Shown here: positions 1-5,077 of the stretch, piece by piece
How positions within the stretch are numbered: the stretch's first letter is position 1
Layout: each line of letters opens with the position of its first letter
Source: Lactobacillus sp.
Lineage (GTDB): Bacteria; Bacillota; Bacilli; Lactobacillales; Lactobacillaceae
Assembly (NCBI GenBank): GCA_014803905.1
Contig: JAAVAW010000008.1
Coordinates: 1 to 5,077 of the forward strand
Length of the DNA stretch: 5,077 nt
Direction: 5' to 3'
The notes under the pieces: generated by a model
Seen by the model: the letters and a program-made list of their open reading frames with translations, nothing else
What the model was told of the DNA's origin: nothing
Database searches by the model: none
Made by a program: the position numbers and the translations under genes

Positions 1-4
1 AGAA

Positions 5-77
5 TGGCGCGGGACGGAATCGAACCGCCGACACAAGGAGCTTCAATCCTTTGCTCTACCAACTGAGCTACCGAGCC
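5..77 (-). tRNA. tRNA-Phe (anticodon GAA), copy 1
   Basis: The gene is 73 nt. A 5-bp anticodon stem AAGGA/TCCTT closes the seven-base loop TTGAAGC with anticodon GAA. The D arm (GCTC/GAGC) and T arm (GGCGG TTCGATT CCGTC) are normal. The acceptor arm is GGCTCGG against CCGCGCC, which leaves a U-C mismatch at pair 4:69; the usual Firmicute sequence would end CCGAGCC. The discriminator is A and CCA is not encoded. It is the fifth gene of its operon, 6 nt after Asp. The mismatch occurs in all three visible copies, so it predates the amplification; whether the product is fully functional is uncertain. Confidence 0.93.
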
Positions 78-83
78 ATTTTA

Positions 84-156
84 CGGTCCCTACCGGATTC
101 GGACCGGTGATCTCCTCCGTGACAGGGAGGCGTGATAACCCCTACACCAAGGGACC
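84..156 (-). tRNA. tRNA-Asp (anticodon GUC), copy 1
   Basis: The gene is 73 nt. The acceptor GGTCCCT/AGGGACC pairs perfectly, with discriminator G73 as expected for Asp. The anticodon stem CCTCC/GGAGG encloses CTGTCAC, giving GTC. The T arm is ACCGG TCCGAAT CCGGT, so the near-universal U55 (pseudouridine site) is replaced by C. It lies 3 nt after fMet and 6 nt before Phe in the transcript. CCA is not encoded. Confidence 0.95.
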
Positions 157-159
157 ATA

Positions 160-233
<74 letters not shown>

Positions 234-239
234 ATTATA

Positions 240-330
240 AGGAGGATGTGGGATTCGAACCCACGCGCGGGCAAAACCCGCCTGACGGTTTTCAAAACCG
301 TTCCCTTCAGCCGGACTTGGGTAATCCTCC
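240..330 (-). tRNA. tRNA-Ser (anticodon UGA), copy 1
   Basis: This is a 91-nt class II tRNA. The acceptor is GGAGGAT/ATCCTCC. The anticodon stem ACGGT/ACCGT holds TTTGAAA, so the anticodon is TGA, reading UCA and related codons. The long variable arm has a GCGGG/CCCGC stem, and the T arm GTGGG TTCGAAT CCCAC is perfect. The base in the discriminator position is U, whereas bacterial Ser tRNAs normally have G73. It is the second gene of the operon, 24 nt after Glu and 6 nt before fMet. Confidence 0.95.
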
Positions 331-354
331 AGTTTATCGCTGTTTAACAGCATA

Positions 355-426
355 TGACCCGTACGAGATTTGAACTCATGTTACCGCCGTGAAAGGGCGG
401 TGTCTTAACCACTTGACCAACGGGTC
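355..426 (-). tRNA. tRNA-Glu (anticodon UUC), copy 1; first gene of operon
   Basis: The gene is 72 nt. The acceptor GACCCGT/ACGGGTC pairs fully, with A73. The anticodon stem CCGCC/GGCGG encloses CTTTCAC, giving TTC. The T arm ATGAG TTCAAAT CTCGT closes with one G-U pair. It is the promoter-proximal gene: the predicted transcription start lies about 25-30 nt upstream. Besides translation, Glu-tRNA is in general a precursor for haem in some bacteria, but nothing here bears on that. Confidence 0.96.
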
Positions 427-459
427 ATAATTTAAAATTAAGTGCTAACGCAATTATTA

Positions 460-488
460 ATGATACAGAAGTAAGAATAACTTGTCAA
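460..488 (-). promoter_or_regulatory. tRNA operon promoter, copy 1
   Basis: On the minus strand a perfect -35 TTGACA (488-483) is followed by a 17-nt spacer and the -10 TATCAT (465-460, 5 of 6 matches to TATAAT). The start of transcription should fall near 453, some 27 nt before tRNA-Glu. Directly upstream (about 489-509) is an A-rich run resembling an UP element, which is common at stable-RNA promoters. Its place between the dead IS and the first tRNA makes it the only good candidate to drive the operon. Confidence 0.85.
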
Positions 489-1107
489 GAACTTTTTATT
501 CTTTTTTTACCTGCTTAATCTTGTCGCATCAGCAATATAAATAATACTAAAATATAAGGTTTTATGCAAGGATTTTTTAAATATTATTTTTATTTATATT
601 AACTTTTTTCCAAACACCCTTTCTTTATCTAAATTTACAGTTAAGCCTATTACTTTCAACCCTAGGGGTTCAATGCTCTTTCAAAGATAATATTGACTAC
701 CGTATGAATCATTCATGAAGCCTTTTTAATCCTTCATCTATAAAACAGCTCTTTTTATTCAATAAACTTATTATTCTATACTTTTACTTTGAACTCTTTA
801 GTAATAATAAAAAGTATTTTTTTAAGAATAAATATTCTAATTTAATAACCTTATTTACCTATTTTATTTTATTAATTACTTTTCTAAATTTTTGAAACTC
901 TGATTAACAAAGCAACTGATACCTTTATGTCAGTTTTAATACTCACGTAATATGCCTCTGTAAGAGTTTTGCCAAATTAATATACCCTAGAAGATCCTTA
1001 TCCGCTCTAACTCTTATTATTAACTTCAATGTCTTCTGCATATTAAAGCTAGAATTTCACTCTATTTTCCATTTGATAGATTTAGTGTAAGTGTTTCCTT
1101 TTTTTTC
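489..1107. other. AT-rich spacer without recognisable gene, copy 1
   Basis: This 619-base stretch is strongly AT-rich with many stops in all frames on both strands. The longest open stretch I noticed is about 29 codons on the minus strand near 883-973, without a start, ribosome binding site or familiar motif. It may be decayed coding DNA or the outer part of the fossil IS region, but I recognise nothing. A near-palindrome AACCCTAGGGGTT lies near 659-670. No rRNA, tRNA or CRISPR-like repeat is visible. Confidence 0.7.
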
Positions 1108-1134
1108 GAGCTCTATAATTTTTCCTGTTGATGG
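1108..1134 (+). repeat. Left inverted repeat of ISL3 relic, copy 1
   Basis: This 27-base end begins GAGCTC and finishes with TCCTGTTGATGG. It matches the reverse complement of 2151-2177 at 19 of 27 positions; mismatches are concentrated in the outer half, so the left end is the more eroded one. Confidence 0.75.
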
Positions 1135-1151
1135 AATATCTTATGATATTC
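1134..1151. repeat. Perfect hairpin beside the left IS end, copy 1
   Basis: GAATATC and GATATTC form a perfect 7-bp stem around a TTAT loop, starting on the last base of the left inverted repeat. It is identical in copy 2. It could be a small structure blocking read-in from outside the IS, or simply chance in AT-rich DNA. Confidence 0.4.
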
Positions 1152-1171
1152 TATTGGCCGGATTTTTTATT

Positions 1172-1194
1172 AAAAAAGAGGCCCTAACCTCTCT
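1172..1194 (-). terminator. Possible weak terminator inside IS relic, copy 1
   Basis: On the minus strand an AGAGG/CCTCT stem with a six-base loop is followed by a run of T. The stem is only 5 bp (7 with a wobble), so termination would be weak. It would stop antisense transcripts crossing the IS toward the next operon. Confidence 0.35.
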
Positions 1195-1218
1195 AACTTA
1201 CAATCCTTCTTCGACCAA

Positions 1219-2125
1219 TTCAATTAAGTTTTAAAATTTTTGCTACCTTAACAGAAGATCGTTCTATGACTAGTATTGCTAGAGAACATAATGTTTCAAT
1301 TAATACTGTTCAAAGAGTCTTAGAAAATTTTTCTTCTTACTTTATGATGATTTTAACTACCTTCCTGATCACCTAGCTTTCGATGAATTTTGGGGTAGAG
1401 ATAAGAAGCCTCATTTTATCTGTCTTGATGGTGATTCCTATCAAGTTAGTCAAATCCTGAGAACTCGCTTCAAACCTACTATTCTTCATTCTTTTATAAA
1501 TTATTCCTTATCCTTAAGCTAGAGCGACGGTTAAAACCGTTACCATGGACCTTAACTACTACCTAATCGTAGCTCGTCAGCTTTTCCCTAACGCTAAAAT
1601 TGTTATCGATCGCTTCCATATGGTTCAAAGGTTTACTCGCTCTTTCGATAGTTTAAGAGTTCAAAGAATGAAGCAGTTTAATAAGCAAAGTCGAGAATAT
1701 AAACTTCTTAAATCTACTTGAAAGTTATATCTGATGAGGTATGACAAACTTAATAGAACTAAACCTTACTATGACTGGCATTTTAAAGATTATCTTACAC
1801 AAGAATATGTTGAGACGGATTAGATTGTAGTAAAGCTCTTGAGAATACCTATTGGATCATGCAAGACTTCATAGCAAATTATTGAATTACTTCATTCAAA
1901 CCAAATTATCGGTAAACAAATGCATCAAACTTTAATTACTTTCAAACATAACTATTCCAGTGTATTAAATGGCTTAACTTCTACTTACTCAAACGGTTGT
2001 CTTGAAGGAGTTATCGTAAGATTAAACCAATTGAACGTACTGCTTATGGTTATACTAATTTCAAACATTTATTAATCAGAATTAGGTTGGAACAAAATAG
2101 AGAAAAAAAGAATCAAGCGAATTAA
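1219..2125 (+). pseudogene. ISL3-family transposase pseudogene, copy 1
   Basis: This is a remnant of a DDE transposase of the ISL3 family. Recognisable blocks in order are a helix-turn-helix region (SMTSIAREHNVSINTVQRVL, about 1266-1325), the AFDEFW motif with the first catalytic Asp at 1382-1384, TMDLN with the second Asp at 1548-1550, DRFHMVQ, YYDWHFKDYLTQEYV, and SNGCLEG with the catalytic Glu at 2004-2006, ending RIRLEQNREKKNQAN and stop 2123-2125. The N-terminal part, which normally bears Cys-rich metal-binding residues, is absent. Frames change near 1231, 1342, 1490-1530, 1815, 1875-1905 and 2012, and TGA at 1719-1721 replaces a conserved Trp codon. A base lost near 1488 is still present in copy 2. 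No product is expected. Confidence 0.9.
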
Positions 2126-2137
2126 TCGTCTGATTCT
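2103..2137 (-). terminator. Terminator-like hairpin at 3' end of IS, copy 1
   Basis: AGAATCA (2109-2115) pairs with TGATTCT (2131-2137), extended by GCGA/TCGT after one mismatch. On the minus strand a run of seven T follows. It overlaps the last codons of the transposase. It would back up the operon terminator at 2211-2245 against read-through into the IS; in the living element it may also have worked as a transposase terminator. Confidence 0.6.
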
Positions 2138-2150
2138 CTTCTAACTCTCT

Positions 2151-2177
2151 CCATCAACAGGAGTTGATAGCGAGCCC
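2151..2177 (-). repeat. Right inverted repeat of ISL3 relic, copy 1
   Basis: Read on the minus strand it begins GGGCTCGCTATCAACTCC and finishes with the shared TCCTGTTGATGG core. It looks better preserved than the left end, with the GGGCTC-type start common among ISL3-family ends. Confidence 0.78.
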
Positions 2178-2210
2178 TTAAAACCACATATATTCGGTGG
2201 ATTTTCTGTG

Positions 2211-2245
2211 TAAAATAAAAGGAATGCCTTTATATCAGCATTCCT
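2211..2245 (-). terminator. Rho-independent terminator of the tRNA operon (middle operon)
   Basis: On the minus strand a perfect 8-bp stem AGGAATGC/GCATTCCT with a 10-base loop is followed by a T-rich run (TTTATTTTA). It begins 12 nt after the 3' end of tRNA-Ser(GCU), the last gene. A second, weaker hairpin (CCAC/GTGG, 2184-2200) with a short T run lies just beyond. Confidence 0.85.
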
Positions 2246-2256
2246 ACCCGCATATA

Positions 2257-2346
2257 CGGAGACTGAGAGATTCGAACCCTCGCGCCGGTATAAACCGACC
2301 TACACCCTTAGCAGGGGCGCCTCTTCAGCCACTTGAGTAAGTCTCC
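2257..2346 (-). tRNA. tRNA-Ser (anticodon GCU), last gene of the middle operon
   Basis: This is a 90-nt class II tRNA. The acceptor GGAGACT/AGTCTCC is perfect, with G73. The anticodon stem CGCCC/GGGTG (one G-U) encloses CTGCTAA, giving GCT for AGC/AGU codons. The long variable arm has a CGGT/ACCG stem, and the T loop TTCGAAT is canonical. Only 2 nt separate it from tRNA-Ile upstream. With Ser(UGA) in the same operon, two Ser isoacceptors are co-transcribed. Confidence 0.95.
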
Positions 2347-2348
2347 AA

Positions 2349-2423
<75 letters not shown>

Positions 2424-2428
2424 ATTAA

Positions 2429-2499
2429 AGCGGGTAACGAGAATCGGACTCGCGACTAAAGCTTGGAAGGCTTTCGTTTTACCACTAAACTATACCCGC
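2429..2499 (-). tRNA. tRNA-Gly (anticodon UCC), copy 1
   Basis: The gene is 71 nt. The acceptor GCGGGTA/TACCCGC pairs with U73, as in Firmicute Gly tRNAs. The anticodon stem AAAGC/GCTTT encloses CTTCCAA, giving TCC. The T arm is GCGAG TCCGATT CTCGT, so U55 is C here as in Asp. It follows Phe by an 18-nt A-rich spacer. Both copies are identical. Confidence 0.94.
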
Positions 2500-2517
2500 A
2501 TAAAAATAAACGAAGAA

Positions 2518-2590
2518 TGGCGCGGGACGGAATCGAACCGCCGACACAAGGAGCTTCAATCCTTTGCTCTACCAACTGAGCTACCGAGCC
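2518..2590 (-). tRNA. tRNA-Phe (anticodon GAA), copy 2
   Basis: This is identical to the gene at 5-77, including the U-C mismatch at acceptor pair 4:69. It is the fifth gene of the complete operon, between Asp (6 nt) and Gly (18 nt). Confidence 0.93.
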
Positions 2591-2596
2591 ATTTTA

Positions 2597-2669
2597 CGGT
2601 CCCTACCGGATTCGGACCGGTGATCTCCTCCGTGACAGGGAGGCGTGATAACCCCTACACCAAGGGACC
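2597..2669 (-). tRNA. tRNA-Asp (anticodon GUC), copy 2
   Basis: This is identical to 84-156, with a perfect acceptor, G73 and the U55-to-C change in the T loop. The fact that the change is shared shows it was fixed before the unit was duplicated. Confidence 0.95.
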
Positions 2670-2672
2670 ATA

Positions 2673-2746
<74 letters not shown>

Positions 2747-2752
2747 ATTATA

Positions 2753-2843
2753 AGGAGGATGTGGGATTCGAACCCACGCGCGGGCAAAACCCGCCTGACG
2801 GTTTTCAAAACCGTTCCCTTCAGCCGGACTTGGGTAATCCTCC
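2753..2843 (-). tRNA. tRNA-Ser (anticodon UGA), copy 2
   Basis: This is identical to 240-330, including U in the discriminator position. It is the second gene of the complete operon. Confidence 0.95.
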
Positions 2844-2867
2844 AGTTTATCGCTGTTTAACAGCATA

Positions 2868-2939
2868 TGACCCGTACGAGATTTGAACTCATGTTACCGC
2901 CGTGAAAGGGCGGTGTCTTAACCACTTGACCAACGGGTC
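2868..2939 (-). tRNA. tRNA-Glu (anticodon UUC), copy 2; first gene of complete operon
   Basis: This is identical to 355-426. It follows the promoter at 2973-3001 by a leader of about 27 nt. Confidence 0.96.
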
Positions 2940-2972
2940 ATAATTTAAAATTAAGTGCTAACGCAATTATTA

Positions 2973-3001
2973 ATGATACAGAAGTAAGAATAACTTGTCA
3001 A
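2973..3001 (-). promoter_or_regulatory. tRNA operon promoter, copy 2
   Basis: The -35 TTGACA lies at 3001-2996 and the -10 TATCAT at 2978-2973, with a 17-nt spacer. Both boxes, the spacer and the A-rich upstream tract are identical to copy 1. Start expected near 2966. Confidence 0.85.
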
Positions 3002-3635
3002 GAACTTTTTATTCTTTTTTTACCTGCTTAATCTTGTCGCATCAGCAATATAAATAATACTAAAATATAAGGTTTTATGCAAGGATTTTTTAAATATTAT
3101 TTTTATTTATATTAACTTTTTTCCAAACACCCTTTCTTTATCTAAATTTACAGTTAAGCCTATTACTTTCAACCTTAGGGGTTCAATGCTCTTTCAAAGA
3201 TAATATTGACTACCGTATGAATCATTCATGAAGCCTTTTTAATCCTTCATCTATAAAACAGCTCTTTTTATTCAATAAACTTATTATTCTATACTTTTAC
3301 TTTGAACTCTTTAGTAATAATAAAAAGTATTTTTTTAAGAATAAATATTCTAATTTAATAACCTTATTTACCTATTTTATTTTATTAATTACTTTTCTAA
3401 ATTTTTGAAACTCTGATTAACAAAGCAACTGATACCTTTATGTCAGTTTTAATACTCACGTAATATGCCTCTGTAAGAGTTTTGCCAAATTAATATACCC
3501 TAGAAGATCCTTATCCGCTCTAACTCTTATTATTAACTTCAATGTCTTCTGCATATTAAAGCTAGAATTTCACTCTATTTTCCATTAGATAGATTTAGTG
3601 TTAAATAGATTTAGTGTAAGTGTTTCCTTTTTTTC
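3002..3635. other. AT-rich spacer without recognisable gene, copy 2
   Basis: This matches 489-1107 except for a few substitutions (for example in the AACCCTAGGGGTT near-palindrome, here AACCTTAGGGGTT), a 16-base duplication at 3589-3620 and a shorter T run before the IS. No gene is recognised on either strand. Confidence 0.7.
3589..3620 (+). repeat. Local 16-base tandem duplication, copy 2 only
   Basis: ATAGATTTAGTGT occurs at 3589-3601 and again at 3605-3617, 16 bases apart, while copy 1 has it once. This fits replication slippage after the large duplication and marks the two units as separate molecules of sequence rather than a collapsed duplicate. Confidence 0.85.
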
Positions 3636-3662
3636 GAGCTCTATAATTTTTCCTGTTGATGG
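3636..3662 (+). repeat. Left inverted repeat of ISL3 relic, copy 2
   Basis: This is identical to 1108-1134, with an eroded outer half and an intact TCCTGTTGATGG core. Confidence 0.75.
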
Positions 3663-3679
3663 AATATCTTATGATATTC
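3662..3679. repeat. Perfect hairpin beside the left IS end, copy 2
   Basis: GAATATC/GATATTC with a TTAT loop, unchanged from 1134-1151. Confidence 0.4.
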
Positions 3680-3699
3680 TATTGGCCAGATTTTTTATT

Positions 3700-3722
3700 A
3701 AAAAAGAGGCCCTAACCTCTCT
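3700..3722 (-). terminator. Possible weak terminator inside IS relic, copy 2
   Basis: Same short AGAGG/CCTCT stem and T run on the minus strand as at 1172-1194; weak. Confidence 0.35.
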
Positions 3723-3746
3723 AACTTAAAATCCTTCTTCGACCAA

Positions 3747-4656
3747 TTCAATTAAGTTTTAAAATTTTTGCTACCTTAACAGAAGATCGTTCTATGACTA
3801 GTATTGCTAGAGAACATAATGTTTCAATTAATACTGTTCAAAGAGTCTTAGAAAATTTTTCTTCTTACTTTATGATGATTTTAACTACCTTCCTGAACAC
3901 CTAGCTTTCGATGAATTTTGGGGTAGTGAGAAGAAGCCTCATTTTATCTGTCTTGATGGTGATTCCTATCAAGTTAGTCAAATCCTGAGAACTCGCTTCA
4001 AACCTGCTATTCTTCATTACTTTTATAAATTATTCCTTATCCTTAAGCTAGAGCGACGGTTAAAACCGTTACCAAGGACCTTAACTACTACCTAATCGTA
4101 GCTCGGCGGCTTTTCCCTAACGCTAAAATTGTTATCGATCGCTTCCATATGGTTCAAAGGTTTACTCGCTCTTTCGATAGTTTAAGAGTTCAAAGAATGA
4201 AGCAGTTTAATAAGCAAAGTCGAGAATATAAACTTCTTAAATCTACTTGAAAGTTATATCTGATGAGGTATGACAAACTTAATAGAACTAAACCTTACTA
4301 TGACTGGCATTTTAAAGATTATCTTACACAAGAATATGTTGAGACGGATTAGATTGTAGTAAAGCTCTTGAGAATACCTATTGGATCATGCAAGACTTCA
4401 TAGCAAATTATTGAATTACTTCATTCAAACCAAATTATCGGCAAGCAAATGCATCAAACTTTAATTACTTTCAAACATAACTATTCCAGTGTATTAAATG
4501 GCTTAACTTCTACTTACTCAAACGGTTGTCTTGAAGGAGTTATCGTAAGATTAAACCAATTGAACGTACTGCTTATGGTTATACTAATTTCAAACATTTA
4601 TTAATCAGAATTAGGTTGGAATAAAAATAGAGAAAAAAAAGAATCAAGCGAATTAA
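3747..4656 (+). pseudogene. ISL3-family transposase pseudogene, copy 2
   Basis: This is the second copy of the dead DDE transposase. Codons for the catalytic residues remain at 3910-3912 (Asp), 4077-4079 (Asp) and 4533-4535 (Glu, in GCLEG). It shares with copy 1 the missing N-terminus, most frame changes and the in-frame TGA at 4248-4250. It keeps a base lost from copy 1 near 4017, so HYFYK still reads in frame here. It carries its own changes, notably TMDL to TKDL next to the second Asp, and small A-run insertions near 4627-4640. No function is expected. Confidence 0.9.
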
Positions 4657-4668
4657 TCGTCTGATTCT
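4632..4668 (-). terminator. Terminator-like hairpin at 3' end of IS, copy 2
   Basis: AGAATCA (4640-4646) pairs with TGATTCT (4662-4668), and on the minus strand a run of eight T follows, one more than in copy 1. Stem conserved. Confidence 0.6.
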
Positions 4669-4681
4669 CTTCTAACTCTCT

Positions 4682-4708
4682 CCATCAACAGGAGTTGATA
4701 GCGAGCCC
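4682..4708 (-). repeat. Right inverted repeat of ISL3 relic, copy 2
   Basis: This is identical to 2151-2177; the first flanking base beyond it differs between the copies (4709 A, 2178 T). Confidence 0.78.
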
Positions 4709-4741
4709 ATAAAACCACATATATTCGGTGGATTTTCTGTG

Positions 4742-4776
4742 TAAAATAAAAGGAATGCCCTTATATCAGCATTCCT
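4742..4776 (-). terminator. Rho-independent terminator of the right-hand tRNA operon
   Basis: The AGGAATGC/GCATTCCT stem and T-rich tail are unchanged from 2211-2245; only a loop base differs (T to C on the plus strand). A perfect stem with change confined to the loop suits a working terminator, though one difference proves little. Confidence 0.85.
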
Positions 4777-4787
4777 ACCCGCATATA

Positions 4788-4877
4788 CGGAGACTGAGAG
4801 ATTCGAACCCTCGCGCCGGTATAAACCGACCTACACCCTTAGCAGGGGCGCCTCTTCAGCCACTTGAGTAAGTCTCC
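4788..4877 (-). tRNA. tRNA-Ser (anticodon GCU), copy 2
   Basis: This is identical to 2257-2346. It is the last gene of an operon whose promoter lies outside the window. Confidence 0.95.
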
Positions 4878-4879
4878 AA

Positions 4880-4954
<75 letters not shown>

Positions 4955-4959
4955 ATTAA

Positions 4960-5030
4960 AGCGGGTAACGAGAATCGGACTCGCGACTAAAGCTTGGAAG
5001 GCTTTCGTTTTACCACTAAACTATACCCGC
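4960..5030 (-). tRNA. tRNA-Gly (anticodon UCC), copy 2
   Basis: This is identical to 2429-2499, including C at position 55 of the T loop. Confidence 0.94.
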
Positions 5031-5044
5031 ATAAAAATAAACGA

Positions 5045-5077
5045 AGAATGGCGCGGGACGGAATCGAACCGCCGACA
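5045..5077. repeat. Start of a third repeat unit (truncated by window)
   Basis: These 33 bases are identical to 1-33 and to 2514-2546 and break off inside a third tRNA-Phe gene. They show that the repeat either continues beyond the window or that the two window ends overlap. Confidence 0.9.
5049..5077 (-). tRNA. tRNA-Phe (GAA), third copy, partial
   Basis: Only the last 29 nt of the gene (T arm and acceptor 3' strand) are inside the window. They match the other two copies, including the GCGCC acceptor end that creates the 4:69 mismatch. Confidence 0.85.

Larger units (their letters stand above)
1108..2177 (+). mobile_element. Degraded ISL3-family insertion sequence, copy 1
   Basis: The element is bounded by imperfect inverted repeats at 1108-1134 and 2151-2177, of which 19 of 27 positions match and the inner 12 (TCCTGTTGATGG) are perfect. 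It is about 1070 bases long, against roughly 1.3-1.5 kb for intact ISL3-family elements; the region coding the N-terminal zinc-finger part of the transposase is missing. Eight-base flanks (1100-1107 and 2178-2185) do not match, so no target duplication survives. Mobility is not expected because the transposase is broken. A resident intact element could in principle act on the ends, but the left end is eroded. Confidence 0.82.
3636..4708 (+). mobile_element. Degraded ISL3-family insertion sequence, copy 2
   Basis: This is the same relic as 1108-2177, with inverted repeats at 3636-3662 and 4682-4708 and a length of 1073 bases. It arose here by duplication of the whole unit, not by transposition, because the flanks and shared lesions are the same in both copies. 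Confidence 0.82.

Noticed and set aside
883..973. Open stretch of about 29 codons on the minus strand of the AT-rich spacer
   Set aside because: It has no start codon, no ribosome binding site and no family resemblance, and is flanked by dense stops.
1525..1540. Palindrome ACGGTTAAAACCGT inside the transposase relic as an operator
   Set aside because: It lies within former coding sequence (the TVKTVT region of the transposase), with no promoter beside it, and is best explained by the codons.
1719..1721. TGA at a conserved Trp codon as a sign of a genetic code where UGA means Trp
   Set aside because: The same gene has several frameshifts and other in-frame stops, so TGA is simply one lesion of a pseudogene; the tRNA set is Lactobacillus-like rather than Mollicute-like.
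1100..2185. Eight-base target-site duplication flanking the IS
   Set aside because: TTTTTTTC on the left and TTAAAACC on the right do not match, and the left end is too eroded to place exactly.

Overview
The window is two complete copies, plus the first 33 bases of a third, of a direct tandem repeat with a unit of about 2.5 kb (1-2513, 2514-5044, 5045-5077). By eye the copies differ by about 18 substitutions and five small indels, so they are roughly 99% identical. I see no intact protein-coding gene. The content is tRNA genes and a fossil insertion sequence. Everything points to a low-GC Firmicute, most likely Lactobacillaceae: tRNA sequences and gene order of Bacillus/Lactobacillus type, no encoded CCA ends, very AT-rich spacers, and an ISL3-family transposase whose residues resemble Lactobacillus elements. 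The genus cannot be fixed from this window.

All tRNA genes lie on the minus strand. Read in the direction of transcription, each operon is promoter, Glu(UUC), Ser(UGA), fMet(CAU), Asp(GUC), Phe(GAA), Gly(UCC), Ile(GAU), Ser(GCU), terminator. A consensus-like promoter (TTGACA, 17-nt spacing, TATCAT, A-rich upstream tract) sits just ahead of Glu. A stem-loop followed by a T-rich run sits just after Ser(GCU). The middle operon (3001 down to 2211) is complete. The left one (promoter at 488 down to Phe at 5) lacks its Gly-Ile-Ser end only if the repeat joint is treated as a boundary; transcription would run out of the window. The right one (5077 down to 4742) enters from outside the window. The eight-tRNA operon therefore appears to be a serially amplified, self-contained transcription unit.

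Between the terminator of one operon and the promoter of the next lies about 1.7 kb of untranslated DNA. It holds a degraded ISL3-family element on the plus strand (1108-2177 and 3636-4708) and an AT-rich stretch without a recognisable gene (489-1107 and 3002-3635). Both transposase copies share the same inactivating frameshifts and an in-frame TGA, so the element was dead before the unit was duplicated. Each copy has also gained private lesions.

Several tRNA genes carry unusual bases: an acceptor mismatch in Phe, loss of T-loop U55 in Asp and Gly, U73 in Ser(UGA), and three changes confined to one copy of fMet. The array may be free to decay because of redundancy. The two window ends are identical over 33 bases in repeat phase, so a circular molecule or an assembly-graph contig is a serious alternative to a plain chromosomal window.
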